Assembly: GCF_030824435.1 (NCBI RefSeq)
Contig: NZ_JAVBXS010000037.1
Coordinates: 1-52,217 of the forward strand
Direction of reading: 5' to 3'
Length of the DNA stretch: 52,217 nucleotides
Source of the DNA: Rheinheimera sp.
Lineage (GTDB): Bacteria; Pseudomonadota; Gammaproteobacteria; Enterobacterales; Alteromonadaceae
The position numbers and the translations under genes were made by a program. The number at the start of each line of letters is the position of its first letter. The stretch's first letter is position 1. This document shows positions 39,076-48,226 of this stretch, one piece after another. The notes under the pieces are model-generated. The model was not told the origin of the DNA and made no database searches. It was given only the letters and a program-made list of their open reading frames with translations.

Positions 39076-39231
39076 GCTTTCGTTATTATCGGCCTTATTG
39101 CACTTACAGAATGTAACAAAATGACTTGGGGGTGTCACGGTAAAACTATTGCCGATCAGGGCTTTGCCTTCTAAGCTAGCGCCAATCTGGCATCAGCGTT
39201 GTTGCTTTGGGCAAAATGTGTATAGCGGTGA

Positions 39232-39266
39232 TGTGATAAAAGCATGTGATAAAAGCACTGTGATAA
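39232..39266 (+). repeat. Three direct repeats TGTGATAA upstream of cysZ
   Basis: TGTGATAA occurs at 39232, 39245 and 39259, spaced 13 and 14 bp. The first two share the longer TGTGATAAAAGCA. They lie in the last 60 bp before cysZ, downstream of a possible -10 TATAGC at 39221, so they may be in the untranslated leader. They could be binding sites or a small tandem duplication. Confidence 0.6.
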
Positions 39267-39290
39267 CGCCATCGGTTGTAGGGAGTTGAT

Positions 39291-40004
39291 ATGCATTATT
39301 TTTTTCAGGGTCTTGGTTTATTAAGCACCAAAGGTTTACGTCGTTTTGTGATTATCCCGCTGACTATTAATCTGGTGTTATTTGCAGTGGCGTTTTTTTT
39401 CCTGCTGCAACAGGTGCAGGGTTGGGTCGATTACCTGATGGGTTTTGTGCCTGAGTTTTTATCATTTTTATCTTATGTTATTTGGCCTTTGCTGGTGCTG
39501 AGCACAGTGCTGACGTTAGCCTTCAGCTTTACCATGATTGCTAATTTTATTGCCGCACCTTTTAATGCGCTGTTAAGTGAAAAAGTAGAACAACATCTGA
39601 CAGGTCAGGTGTTGCCGGATCAGGGTTTTGCCGCTTTTCTCAAAGACGTACCGCGGATGCTGGCGCGGGAGTGGACTAAGTTTGTTTATTGTTTCCCAAG
39701 GGCTTTGGTATTTTTGCTGGCGTTTTTCTTTCTGCCGTTAATTGGTCAGCTGATGTGGTTTTTATTTACCGCCTGGATGATGGCGATTCAATATTGTGAT
39801 TATGCCTACGACAATCACAAAGTGCCTTTTGACACTATGCGCCAGCAGCTACGCTCTGATTTGAGTGGCAGTTATGGTTTTGGTATGACTGTTGCCGTTG
39901 CCAGTATGGTGCCGTTTTTAAATTTACTGGTGATGCCGATTGCCGTTTGTGGTGCCACAGCACTTTGGGTAGACAGGTTTAAAACCAGTCATTATCCGCG
40001 TTAA
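39291..40004 (+). CDS. cysZ: Sulfate transporter CysZ
   Basis: 237 residues, the usual CysZ size. Hydrophobic segments alternate with a conserved central loop (PRMLAREWTKFVYCFPRALV) and the motif YCDYAYDNHKVPFDTMR, which is characteristic of CysZ/EI24 proteins. It brings sulfate into the cytoplasm for cysteine synthesis. GGGAG lies 5 bases before the ATG. It is divergent from smc, as in Shewanella and other relatives, and ends at the bidirectional terminator at 40051. Confidence 0.92.
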   Translation: MHYFFQGLGLLSTKGLRRFVIIPLTINLVLFAVAFFFLLQQVQGWVDYLMGFVPEFLSFLSYVIWPLLVLSTVLTLAFSFTMIANFIAAPFNALLSEKVEQHLTGQVLPDQGFAAFLKDVPRMLAREWTKFVYCFPRALVFLLAFFFLPLIGQLMWFLFTAWMMAIQYCDYAYDNHKVPFDTMRQQLRSDLSGSYGFGMTVAVASMVPFLNLLVMPIAVCGATALWVDRFKTSHYPR

Positions 40005-40050
40005 CTGTTATTGCGGTTTAAACAACGAGTTACAGCTTTTACTCAGTATA

Positions 40051-40078
40051 AAAAACGGCGTCTCTGGACGCCGTTTTT
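40051..40078. terminator. Bidirectional terminator between cysZ and mscS
   Basis: AAAAACGGCGTC (40051-40062) pairs with GACGCCGTTTTT (40067-40078), loop TCTG. It sits between the convergent cysZ and mechanosensitive channel stop codons. Confidence 0.92.
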
Positions 40079-40126
40079 ATGTTTTCTGTTCTTGCTGATA
40101 CTTGATAAAACTTATGCTTTATAAAC

Positions 40127-40747
40127 TTATGCTTTATGTAATAGCTGGCTTTTTTGCCGGCGTTTTTTCCAACGTTCCAGCTGTGAAATAGCAGGAGATT
40201 TTAAACTTTTGCCATAACCGTCAGATTTCACCACCACAGGGCGCGACACTATCAGGTTATTTGGATAGACCACCAGCTCACCATCTTTGGTGCGCAGCAC
40301 AGTGCTGAATAAATTCACTTCCACTATGGTGCCTTCCACATAATTACTGCCATCAATCACCCGCACTGTGGCGCCTTGGGCAAAGCTGCTTTGGCCTAAC
40401 AGAATAAAAAAAGCGGTGATATTACTGAGTAAACTCCAGGCGGCAAATAAAGCAACACCCACTACGGCAATCATTGAAGATGCCAGTACCAGCAGGCCTT
40501 TAATGTCGATGCCCCAGACAATGCTTAGCACCACAACCAGCAATAAAAACAATAAGATATGAAACACCACCATAGCGCGGCGGTTCATTTCTTCTTTGAG
40601 CATAGTGGCGGCAATAGTACGGTAAATAAAAGGCGCAATACGACGGCTTAATACCGCATAAAACAGCAGCACTATGCTACTGATAATGATCTGCGCTATC
40701 GCCGGGCTAAAAGCCAATAATTCTTTATATTCGGCTAACCAGTTCAC
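40127..40747 (-). CDS. Short MscS-family mechanosensitive channel
   Basis: 206 residues. Three membrane helices (about 15-35, 57-80, 84-110) precede a small beta domain (about 115-165; GSNYVEGTIVEVNLFSTVLRTKDGELVVYPNNLIVS), the MscS signature. The C-terminal cytoplasmic cage domain of full MscS (286 residues in E. coli) is missing; the protein ends in a basic tail (RWKKRRQKSQ). It may act as a minimal osmotic-release channel or have another role. It is the last gene of the leftward operon that begins with ycgL. Confidence 0.88.
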   Translation of the reverse strand: MNWLAEYKELLAFSPAIAQIIISSIVLLFYAVLSRRIAPFIYRTIAATMLKEEMNRRAMVVFHILLFLLLVVVLSIVWGIDIKGLLVLASSMIAVVGVALFAAWSLLSNITAFFILLGQSSFAQGATVRVIDGSNYVEGTIVEVNLFSTVLRTKDGELVVYPNNLIVSRPVVVKSDGYGKSLKSPAISQLERWKKRRQKSQLLHKA

Positions 40748-40775
40748 CTGAAAATTTCCTTTTTAATTCAACAGA

Positions 40776-41276
40776 CTAATCTAAATCGTTCAGCGGCCAG
40801 CTAACAATATGATCTTCAAAATCTTCCAGCCTGACGGCGGCTTCTGAAATGGTTTTATTGCGCACCGACATCTGTTTTTTATGCATCAGACTTTTTTTAC
40901 CGTCATTAAGCAGCGGATGCCAGCCCGGCAAACCCCGGCCTTCCTGCAAACGGCGGTAACTGCAGCTGGTGGGCATAAAAAAGATATCTTTTAAGTTTTC
41001 TTTGGTTAACTTGACGCAGTCCGGCACCAGCACAGTGCGGTTGTCGTAACAGGTACATTCACATTTATTGCTGTTGAGATACTGGCAGGCAATATTGGTG
41101 AAATATACTGTTTCTTCCGGCATGATGTAGTCGGTTGGCCCTTCCAAGCTTTCGTCTTCTTCATGAATAAATTTGTTCAGACAACATTTGGCACAGCCAT
41201 CACAAACGGCTTCCCACTCTGCTGTTGTCATTTCTTGCAACGTTTTGGTTTCCCAAAACTTATCTTGTAACGTCAT
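40776..41276 (-). CDS. ycgN: YcgN family cysteine-cluster protein (UPF0260)
   Basis: 166 residues. Cysteines occur in CDGCAKCCLNKF (N-terminal), CQYLNSNKCECTCY and the SCSYRRL segment, the arrangement of the UPF0260/YkgJ-type zinc or iron cluster proteins. The C-terminal GLPGWHPLL and SEAAVRLEDFEDHIVSW match YcgN. The function is not established. It follows the FAH-family gene by 42 bp, the same ycgM-ycgN order as in E. coli. Confidence 0.93.
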   Translation of the reverse strand: MTLQDKFWETKTLQEMTTAEWEAVCDGCAKCCLNKFIHEEDESLEGPTDYIMPEETVYFTNIACQYLNSNKCECTCYDNRTVLVPDCVKLTKENLKDIFFMPTSCSYRRLQEGRGLPGWHPLLNDGKKSLMHKKQMSVRNKTISEAAVRLEDFEDHIVSWPLNDLD

Positions 41277-41318
41277 TTGGATTCCTGCGTGGGTTCCTGT
41301 GTGCCCAAAGGCAACATA

Positions 41319-42014
41319 TTAAGGCTGGATGCTGACACTGGTCTGAACGTCGAGCAATAGATCCGAACCCGATTGAAGCTTTAATTGTAACTTATCACCA
41401 GCGAGCAAAGGACCAACACCGGCCGGCGTGCCGGTCAGCACCACATCACCTGGTTGCAGACTAAACCACTGGCTCATTTCGCTGATCATGCGGTTGATGC
41501 CACGGATCATCAAACCGGCATCCCCTTGCTGACGGTTTTCACCGTTCACAGCAAGTGAAAATGTCAGCTGCTGTGGCGCCTTGATATTGGCTGCAGGGAC
41601 AAAACCCGCCAGCGGACAAGCGCCATCAAATCCTTTGGCAATTTCCCATGGCCGGCCCAGTTGTTTCAGTTGCGCCTGTACATCACGCAAAGTTAAATCA
41701 AGCGCCAGACTATAACCCCAGATGGCGTCCATCACTTCATCTTCTGTTACTTTAGAAAGCGGCTTTTGAATGAGCACCGCAATTTCAGTTTCGTTATGCA
41801 CAGCACCATGCTGGGTTGGAATGGCAAATTCAGGTGCTAAAGGCCGCAAAGCAGTAGCAGGTTTGATAAAAAACAACGCCTCAGGCGCAGTTTTGCTGTG
41901 CATTTCCTGAATATGATCCAGATAATTTTGCCCGATGCACACCACTTTTGCTGTTGGCAAATGAATAGGCTTGCCTTGCCAATCCTGATGTTGATACTGA
42001 TGCTGATAGGTCAT
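41319..42014 (-). CDS. ycgM: Fumarylacetoacetate hydrolase family protein YcgM
   Basis: 231 residues from the ATG at 42014, supported by GAGG 6 bases upstream; the open frame runs further but would overlap the preceding gene. FAH-fold motifs are IGQNYLDHIQEMHS, EALFFIKPATAL, HNETEIAVLI (metal-binding Glu residues), ALDLTLRDVQ and the C-terminal GDVVLTGTPAGVGPL. Family members are Mg2+-dependent acylpyruvate hydrolases or oxaloacetate decarboxylases. It is the third gene of the leftward operon. Confidence 0.92.
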   Translation of the reverse strand: MTYQHQYQHQDWQGKPIHLPTAKVVCIGQNYLDHIQEMHSKTAPEALFFIKPATALRPLAPEFAIPTQHGAVHNETEIAVLIQKPLSKVTEDEVMDAIWGYSLALDLTLRDVQAQLKQLGRPWEIAKGFDGACPLAGFVPAANIKAPQQLTFSLAVNGENRQQGDAGLMIRGINRMISEMSQWFSLQPGDVVLTGTPAGVGPLLAGDKLQLKLQSGSDLLLDVQTSVSIQP

Positions 42015-42048
42015 GCCAACCTCGTTGTTTGTCGTTTTCACTGTCTGC

Positions 42049-43182
42049 TTAACCGCGGCTGATTTCATCGGCCAGATAACCCACACTGCTGACAAAATAA
42101 TAAGAGCGGTTCCAGTGCATCAGCGTCTGATAATTGTGATACGCCAGATATGCCCGGCCTTCTTTATCATCCGGCATCACCAAAGCCGCTTTTAAATTGG
42201 CAGCAGGCAAAGCAGAACCGTCAATATTGGTTAAACCCAGCTTGTGCCAATCGCGAAGCGTTCGTTCTGATTTGGCCCACCAACTCAGCCACTGCGCTCT
42301 GTCTTTACTGCCTTTTGGGATCACCAGACTAAAATCAAAATTGTCCGGTAGTTTCACCTGCCGGCCCCAGGTTACGCCTTGTTGCCAGCCTTCGGTTTTT
42401 AAATAATTGGCAATAGACGCAAAAGCATCGGACCTGTTGGTCCAGATATCTTTATGACCGTCACCGTCACCGTCCTGCGCATATTTCATAAAAGAGCTAG
42501 GCATAAACTGGGTGTGACCCATGGCGCCGGCCCAGGAGCCTTTCATATCTTTGAGGCTGATATGGCCTTCGGCCAGAATATCCAAAGCTAAAAAAAACTC
42601 ATCTTTAAAAAAGGCTTCCCTTCTGCCTTCATAAGCCAGAGTGGCAAGGGCAGATGGCACTGAATAATTACCTGTGATACGGCCAAAGGCACTTTCCAAC
42701 CCCCACAGCGCCACCACAAAACGCGCCGGCACACCGTACTTTTTTTCCACCTGCTGTAATTCAGTCTGATGGGTCTGGTACATTTTGCGCGCCATATCAA
42801 TACGCTGTTTATTCACCCTTTTTGGCAGATAGGTATCTAAAGTTTCGACAAATTCCGGTTGGCCTTTATCAGCGACCACCACTTTGGCGTGAAATTTCAA
42901 GCTGGCAAACACTTGTTCCACCAGCTTTTTGTCGTAACCACGCGCCAGCGCTTCTTTTTTAAGCGCCTTGCTGTATTTGGCAAAACCTCTGGCGGTTTTG
43001 GCTTGCGCCTGGGCTGTTGTTTTTTTCGTTTCAGCTTTATTTTTTGTTACTTTTGGCTGTTTGATCACTGCGGTCTGGCTTTGGCTGCTTGCACCAACAG
43101 ACGAAGTTGCAGTATCAGAAGCGTTAGAACTGCAAGCTGCGGCAGAAAGGGCCAATGAGGCTATCAACACAAATCGAAACAA
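42049..43182 (-). CDS. MltB-family lytic murein transglycosylase, lipoprotein
   Basis: 377 residues. The N-terminal signal ends in the lipobox SAAAC (Cys17), then a Ser/Thr/Lys-rich linker (20-65). The catalytic domain carries VVALWGLESAFGRITG with the catalytic Glu at E163, GSWAGAMGHTQFMPSSF, and NYLKTEGW, all typical of the SLT_2/MltB family. It cleaves peptidoglycan glycan strands at the outer membrane. A short peptidoglycan-binding domain seen in some relatives is absent. The gene is between ycgL (11-bp gap) and ycgM (34-bp gap) in one operon, whereas E. coli has no murein hydrolase at this spot. Confidence 0.92.
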   Translation of the reverse strand: MFRFVLIASLALSAAACSSNASDTATSSVGASSQSQTAVIKQPKVTKNKAETKKTTAQAQAKTARGFAKYSKALKKEALARGYDKKLVEQVFASLKFHAKVVVADKGQPEFVETLDTYLPKRVNKQRIDMARKMYQTHQTELQQVEKKYGVPARFVVALWGLESAFGRITGNYSVPSALATLAYEGRREAFFKDEFFLALDILAEGHISLKDMKGSWAGAMGHTQFMPSSFMKYAQDGDGDGHKDIWTNRSDAFASIANYLKTEGWQQGVTWGRQVKLPDNFDFSLVIPKGSKDRAQWLSWWAKSERTLRDWHKLGLTNIDGSALPAANLKAALVMPDDKEGRAYLAYHNYQTLMHWNRSYYFVSSVGYLADEISRG

Positions 43183-43193
43183 AACAAATATCC

Positions 43194-43469
43194 TTAATCT
43201 TTAGCTAACCAGTCTTTATGCTCGGCCAATAAATCTTCTGGTGGTGGCGGTAACTGCAGATAATAACCCTGCTCTTTGAGCATGGTTTTTACTTTTTCCA
43301 GTTCTGCACCGGCCAAATGTGTACGCCTGGCCAAATCCAGTACTGTTACCAGTTGCGGTTTACCAAAAGTTTCCAGTAAAGGTTTTGGCACGCTACTGAA
43401 GTCGTCACGTTTATGCAGATACAAATAGGTTTGATCTTTACGCGGGCTTTTATAAATCACGGTCAACAT
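43194..43469 (-). CDS. ycgL: YcgL family protein
   Basis: 91 residues, the usual YcgL length. Family pattern: [18 protein letters not shown] at the start, the central Phe-Gly-Lys-Pro turn, and the C-terminal [13 protein letters not shown]. The function is unknown, although conservation next to minC is strong across gammaproteobacteria. It is the first gene of the leftward operon and divergent from minC (180-bp shared upstream region). Confidence 0.95.
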   Translation of the reverse strand: MLTVIYKSPRKDQTYLYLHKRDDFSSVPKPLLETFGKPQLVTVLDLARRTHLAGAELEKVKTMLKEQGYYLQLPPPPEDLLAEHKDWLAKD

Positions 43470-43649
43470 GGCACAAAATCTACTCTGGGTAACTTGCCTA
43501 ACACAGGCGCAGACTATACCATGAAGCGCTTATCTTGCGAACCGTTGCAGTTGCCTGCTTAACTTTGCTCAAAGGTTGGTTTTTGCGCTGCTAACGTCAG
43601 GAATAAGTATAAAAATAAACCTAATCATTCATTTGCACTCGCGGTTGTT

Positions 43650-44357
43650 ATGTCGGATCACTCATTTGAGTTAAAAGGAAATTTGTTTCCTTTATCAGTT
43701 TTATATTGTCAGGATTTCAGCGTTGCGGCGCTGCGTAGCCAACTCCAGCAAAAACTGGCGCAGGCACCGGGCTTTTTTCTGCAGGCACCAGTGGTGATCA
43801 ATGTAGAAAACGCCAAACAAACCCCTGATTTTATTGCCATTAAACAGCTGTTTGTTGAACTGCAACTGGTGTTGGTTGGTGTTTGTGGTGCCAGCAGCGA
43901 GCTGAAAAAAGCCGCCCATCAGGCCGGTCTTGCCGCCTTGCAGCTGAGTAAAAACAGCAAAGCAGAGCCTGCCAAAACAGTGGCAGCCACGCCAACACCT
44001 GCGCCCGCCCCAGCACCTGTGGTGCCGGTGGAAAACAAACTGATTGAGCAAAATATCCGCTCAGGCCAGCAAATTTATGTCAAGGGCGCTGATTTAATTA
44101 TCAAAGGCACAGTGGGTGCCGGTGCTGAAGTGATTGCCGATGGCAACATCCATATTTACGGTTCTTTGCGCGGTAAAGCTATTGCAGGCGCCAGCGGGGA
44201 CAGCAGTAAAAAGATCTATTGTTACAATATGCAAGCCGAGTTAATCTCGATTGCCGGTAACTATTGGTTAAGTGAAAGCCTGCAAGGCGAATTTTGGGGC
44301 AAGTCGGCTTGTATCAGCTTGCAGGACGGTCAATTAGTATTAGCAGAATTATTCTAA
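43650..44357 (+). CDS. minC: Septum site-determining protein MinC
   Basis: 235 residues. The N-terminal domain (1-105) includes FELKGNLFPLSVLY. A Pro/Ala-rich linker (about 115-127) leads to the C-terminal beta-helix (about 130-235: IRSGQQIYVKGADLIIKGTVGAGAEV pattern, GNIHIYGSLRGKA). MinC blocks FtsZ assembly at the poles together with MinD. The start has a poor ribosome binding site. It is the first gene of minCDE, with 12 bases before minD. Confidence 0.96.
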   Translation: MSDHSFELKGNLFPLSVLYCQDFSVAALRSQLQQKLAQAPGFFLQAPVVINVENAKQTPDFIAIKQLFVELQLVLVGVCGASSELKKAAHQAGLAALQLSKNSKAEPAKTVAATPTPAPAPAPVVPVENKLIEQNIRSGQQIYVKGADLIIKGTVGAGAEVIADGNIHIYGSLRGKAIAGASGDSSKKIYCYNMQAELISIAGNYWLSESLQGEFWGKSACISLQDGQLVLAELF

Positions 44358-44369
44358 GGATTGTGTGCT

Positions 44370-45179
44370 ATGGCAAAAATCATAGTTGTGACTTCAGGGA
44401 AAGGTGGCGTTGGTAAGACCACCTCCAGTGCCGCTATTGGTACTGGCCTGGCATTAAAAGGCCACAAAACTGTTATCGTCGATTTTGACATCGGCCTGCG
44501 TAACCTTGATCTCATCATGGGATGTGAGCGCCGTGTGGTCTATGACTTTGTCAACGTGATCAACAACGAAGCAAATTTAAAACAAGCACTGATCCGTGAT
44601 AAACGTCTGGACAATCTGTATATTCTGCCGGCTTCACAAACCCGCGACAAAGACGCTTTAAATAAAGAAGGCGTGGAGCGTGTACTGAACGAGTTGTCGG
44701 AAGAGTTTGATTTTATTCTGTGTGACTCACCGGCAGGTATTGAATCCGGCGCCATGATGGCATTGTATTTTGCTGACGAAGCTGTGGTAGTGACCAACCC
44801 GGAAGTGTCCTCAGTACGTGACTCAGATCGTATTTTGGGTATGTTATCCAGCAAATCCCGTCGCGCTGAACAAGGGCTGCCGGGCATTAAAGAACACTTA
44901 TTGTTGACCCGTTATAACCCTGAGCGGGTGGTTAAAGGCGAAATGCTCAGTGTGGAAGACGTTAACGAAATTCTGGCCATTAAACTTTTAGGCGTGATCC
45001 CAGAGTCTCAGGCCGTACTGAATGCGTCAAACTCTGGCCAGCCGGTTATTCTGGACACTGAAAGCGACGCAGGTCAGGCTTATTTAGACACTGTAGCCCG
45101 TTTGCTGGGTGAAGATGTGCCCTTCCGCTTTTTAAATGTGGAGAAAAAAGGCTTATTCCAACGGATTTTCGGAGGCTAA
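44370..45179 (+). CDS. minD: Septum site-determining protein MinD
   Basis: 269 residues from the ATG at 44370, preceded by AAGGA. The deviant Walker A is KGGVGKT (11-17). DFDIGLRNLDLIMGCE and FILCDSPAGIE are standard MinD motifs, and the C-terminal amphipathic helix KKGLFQRIFGG binds the membrane. It is an ATPase that recruits MinC to the membrane and oscillates under MinE control. Only 3 bases separate it from minE. Confidence 0.98.
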   Translation: MAKIIVVTSGKGGVGKTTSSAAIGTGLALKGHKTVIVDFDIGLRNLDLIMGCERRVVYDFVNVINNEANLKQALIRDKRLDNLYILPASQTRDKDALNKEGVERVLNELSEEFDFILCDSPAGIESGAMMALYFADEAVVVTNPEVSSVRDSDRILGMLSSKSRRAEQGLPGIKEHLLLTRYNPERVVKGEMLSVEDVNEILAIKLLGVIPESQAVLNASNSGQPVILDTESDAGQAYLDTVARLLGEDVPFRFLNVEKKGLFQRIFGG

Positions 45180-45182
45180 CTG

Positions 45183-45443
45183 ATGTCGTTACTCGACTAT
45201 TTCCGCTCCGCGAAGAAAAACACCGCATCGACTGCCAAGGAGCGGTTGCAGATCATCGTTGCGCACGAAAGACGCCGTCGCACCAGCCCGGATTATTTAC
45301 CGCAGCTGGAACGCGACATTCTGGAAGTTATCCGTAAATATGTGGATATTGCCGATGATCAGGTGTCTGTGACTTTGGAAAAAAGTTCGGATGAACTTTC
45401 TGTGCTGGAATTAAACGTCACTTTCCCGGAAGAAAAACGTTAA
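45183..45443 (+). CDS. minE: Cell division topological specificity factor MinE
   Basis: 86 residues. The N-terminal membrane and MinD-binding segment ([21 protein letters not shown], then [10 protein letters not shown]) and the C-terminal dimerisation domain ([29 protein letters not shown]) are intact. MinE stimulates MinD ATP hydrolysis, which creates pole-to-pole oscillation. It is the last gene of minCDE and is followed by a bidirectional terminator. Confidence 0.97.
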   Translation: MSLLDYFRSAKKNTASTAKERLQIIVAHERRRRTSPDYLPQLERDILEVIRKYVDIADDQVSVTLEKSSDELSVLELNVTFPEEKR

Positions 45444-45458
45444 ACCGGTATCAACCAT

Positions 45459-45485
45459 AAAAAAGGCCGCTTAGCGGCCTTTTTT
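45459..45485. terminator. Bidirectional terminator after minE
   Basis: AAAAAAGGCCGC (45459-45470) pairs with GCGGCCTTTTTT (45474-45485), loop TTA. It lies between convergent minE and the DUF4397 lipoprotein gene. Confidence 0.92.
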
Positions 45486-45503
45486 GTTTTTTAAATAAAG
45501 CTG

Positions 45504-46865
45504 TTAGTTAAAATCATCCAGCAGAATCAGCCCAAGCGGTGCTGTGCGTTCGGTACCGTCTCGTGCTACTGCGGTATAAATTTTATTACCAGCCAGCGTT
45601 AAAGGCACAGGACCAATAGCAGCCGTTTTGCTGCCGGCAGGTGTAACAGTCACCACATAACTACCAGGTAATAACGACACATAACCTGTTTCAGCTTTAA
45701 AAGGCACATTAGCAAAAGCCGGTGTTGCTGCGCTGATATCAGCAGTGGCTGTGACATAAATATCCACATTGCCCGCCAGAGTTGAGGCATGCACCAGTCT
45801 GACCTGCGCTTCGGTGGCAATACGTCTTGGTGTGTCTGCCAGCACCAGTGGTGTGATAGTGCCCTGCCCCAGCGATCCTGTTGCCAATACTGTGGCATAA
45901 CTGCCGGCAGCCAGGTTCAGGTCGGCATTAATGACCACCACTGAATTGTCGGCAGCAGCTGCGACTTTGACGTTATAAGCGCCCGGTGTCAGATTGGCGT
46001 AGCCGGTAAAATTTGGGAAAGACAAGTCTGGAATGGCTTTGTTGTTGTTTAGCAATACATCAACAGCAGGTGCATCAGACACCGCATGCACCACTCTGAC
46101 ATCAGCAGTACTTGCCGCATCTTTAATATCAGCAAAGGTACCGTTGGCATTCACCGATAACAAAGAGACTGGTGAAGGCCCGGCAAATCTGTTGTTAATA
46201 GCCGCAACAGTTAAATCTGAGCCAGCGGCCAAAGCCAGAGTGCCTGAATCAAATACCACAGTTTCGGGTTTGCCTGGCTGCGTGACACGCACCTGATAAC
46301 TCCCTGCAGTTAAAGTTAAAGGTGCGGTAAATTGACGGAAACTCAAAGTGGCAGCCACAGTGCCTGAACTTAAAGCCGCACCTGGCGCTGTCACGTGAAT
46401 ATCAACCATAGGCGCAGCAGCTGCAGCATGCACCACCTGCACTCTGATATTGCCCGAAGCAACAGCGGCAACAGGTGATGCAACCACTAAAGGCTCAACA
46501 CTGGACGTTGCGGCTGTACCCACAGCAAAAACGGTGTAACTATTGGCCGATGATAAAGCTACGCCTTGCGCATTAATTACTCTTGCCTTACCGTTTTGCG
46601 GCAACAAAGCGTCTACCGCCAGATTATAGTTGCCTTCCGGCAACATCACCTGATTGGTGCTTTGACCATAACTAAGCCTTGCAACCTGCAGCAGGGCGCC
46701 GCCGTCAATACTGACAGCTGGTGCATCACTGACCGCATGGACCACTTTAATACTGCTTTGTTTCACTTCGATGGGTGGTGCCACATCGTCGTTGTTATCG
46801 CTGTTGCAGGCACTCAGTGTGGTGAGGGTAAAAACAGCAACAACCAGTTTTTTCATCCATTGCAT
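45504..46865 (-). CDS. Lipoprotein with four DUF4397 repeats
   Basis: 453 residues with lipobox LSAC (Cys20). The mature protein is built of four similar units of about 105 residues, each opening with a form of VxVVHAxSDAPAVDI: KVVHAVSDAPAVSI, VQVVHAAAAAPMVDI, VRVVHAVSDAPAVDV and VRLVHASTLAGNVDI. This is the DUF4397 beta-sandwich. The role of the domain is unknown; it is found in surface proteins. GGAG lies before the first ATG. The position between minE and rnd is not part of the usual gene order there. Confidence 0.9.
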   Translation of the reverse strand: MQWMKKLVVAVFTLTTLSACNSDNNDDVAPPIEVKQSSIKVVHAVSDAPAVSIDGGALLQVARLSYGQSTNQVMLPEGNYNLAVDALLPQNGKARVINAQGVALSSANSYTVFAVGTAATSSVEPLVVASPVAAVASGNIRVQVVHAAAAAPMVDIHVTAPGAALSSGTVAATLSFRQFTAPLTLTAGSYQVRVTQPGKPETVVFDSGTLALAAGSDLTVAAINNRFAGPSPVSLLSVNANGTFADIKDAASTADVRVVHAVSDAPAVDVLLNNNKAIPDLSFPNFTGYANLTPGAYNVKVAAAADNSVVVINADLNLAAGSYATVLATGSLGQGTITPLVLADTPRRIATEAQVRLVHASTLAGNVDIYVTATADISAATPAFANVPFKAETGYVSLLPGSYVVTVTPAGSKTAAIGPVPLTLAGNKIYTAVARDGTERTAPLGLILLDDFN

Positions 46866-46983
46866 TTTTGTTCTCCGCTGTTAAATGTCCGGACTTGTTA
46901 CGCCTGGCATAAAACGCGGGATCAACAGCAACAGTTGGTAAAAATCGGAAAAAAACTTCGAAAAAAAACACTGATCCTGAGGG

Positions 46984-47007
46984 AAAAAGCCGCGGTATAC
47001 GCGGCTT
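46984..47007 (-). terminator. Rho-independent terminator of rnd
   Basis: AAGCCGCG (46987-46994) pairs with CGCGGCTT (47000-47007), loop GTATA, followed on the minus strand by TTTTTCCC. It lies about 35 bases past the rnd stop. Confidence 0.8.
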
Positions 47008-47042
47008 GATAAATTTGGATCAACACTGAAGATGCTGTTGGC

Positions 47043-48197
47043 TTATTGCGCCTGAATCAAGGCCTGCACATGGGCTGGTTGAGGTAAATAAGGCAACAAC
47101 AGGCTACGACGCCAGCCCCGCAAAAACTCCGGCACAGGCAACAAGGAACGTTCTTCGTCTGTTACCCGCCAGCACCAGTTCAGATATTCATTGAGCTGAC
47201 GTCTGACACTTAAAAAACCAGCCGGAATATCGGCGGCTTTCGCTGCTTGTTGTATTGCCTCTGTTAAATCCTGTGTCAGCTGTTTAAAACCCGGAAAAGT
47301 CGCCAGATGATAAAAAGTCTGTGGGCACTGTTGTGGTGTTAAATTTTTGCTTTCGTTGAGCAAGGTTAAAATCTGCTGCCCATAACGTCTGAGCTCACGC
47401 GGGTGCAAATCCGGCAGCTGTGCCAGACTTTCCAGTGTGGCAGGTCTGCGTCTGGCCAGCTCATATAACAACGCATCTTTCAGCACCAGGCCAAGCGCTA
47501 TATCTTTTTGCTCAGCATAACTTTGCCGCCAGCTGCATAGGGTTTTAAGCACGGCCAATTCGCGTGGCTGGCATTGCCAGCTGTTTTTCAGCTCCAGATA
47601 TTTAAACTGCAAAGGTAACTGGAACAAACGTCTGGCGATCATCTGTTCACCTTCGGCCAGCAACAGATCAAACAATTCTGGTCTTGGTAACTTATTGACT
47701 AATAAATCTTTGAGTGGCCACAAATACAGTACATCATTGGCGGCATAGTCCAGCTGGGTGGTGGCTAAAGGCCGCGCCAGCCAGTCGGTACGGGATTCAC
47801 TTTTATCCAGCACGCGGCCTGTCAGCTGTTCCACCATTTTGCCATAACCTAAACTCGCGCCCATACCAGCCAGCTCTGCTGCCAGCTGAGTGTCCAATAA
47901 TGGCCGGATCTCCAGCAGACCAATAGAGGCAAAAGCTTCTAAATCTTCATTGCAGGAATGCAGCATTTTCAGCACTGCAGGCGCACGTAGCAGCGCATCC
48001 AGTGGCTGCCAGTCAGTGATACAAAGTGGGTCAACCAGCACCACCTCCTGACCTGCATACAGCTGAATAAGGCCAAGTTTGGGTAACAGGGTATTGGTGC
48101 GGACAAACTCTGTATCCACCGCCAGACAATCAGACAACAGCGCCTTTGCACAAAATTCAGCCAGTTGCTGATTTTCAGTGATCATGCGGTACGACAT
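47043..48197 (-). CDS. rnd: Ribonuclease D
   Basis: 384 residues. The DEDDy exonuclease residues are D28 and E30 (VDTEF), D85 (HSCNEDLEAF), and Y151 with D155 (DYAANDVLYL). An HRDC domain follows (about 205-290) and a second helical repeat ends the protein. It trims tRNA and other stable RNA 3' ends. It lies downstream of fadD on the same strand, the common rnd-fadD neighbourhood, but a terminator at 48227 separates them. Confidence 0.95.
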   Translation of the reverse strand: MSYRMITENQQLAEFCAKALLSDCLAVDTEFVRTNTLLPKLGLIQLYAGQEVVLVDPLCITDWQPLDALLRAPAVLKMLHSCNEDLEAFASIGLLEIRPLLDTQLAAELAGMGASLGYGKMVEQLTGRVLDKSESRTDWLARPLATTQLDYAANDVLYLWPLKDLLVNKLPRPELFDLLLAEGEQMIARRLFQLPLQFKYLELKNSWQCQPRELAVLKTLCSWRQSYAEQKDIALGLVLKDALLYELARRRPATLESLAQLPDLHPRELRRYGQQILTLLNESKNLTPQQCPQTFYHLATFPGFKQLTQDLTEAIQQAAKAADIPAGFLSVRRQLNEYLNWCWRVTDEERSLLPVPEFLRGWRRSLLLPYLPQPAHVQALIQAQ

Positions 48198-48226
48198 GCA
48201 AAACTCCAGACAAAAATCGGACGAAA

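Noticed and set aside
46566-47009. 147-codon open frame on the plus strand
   Set aside because: Antisense to the signal and first repeat of the DUF4397 lipoprotein and to the rnd terminator region.
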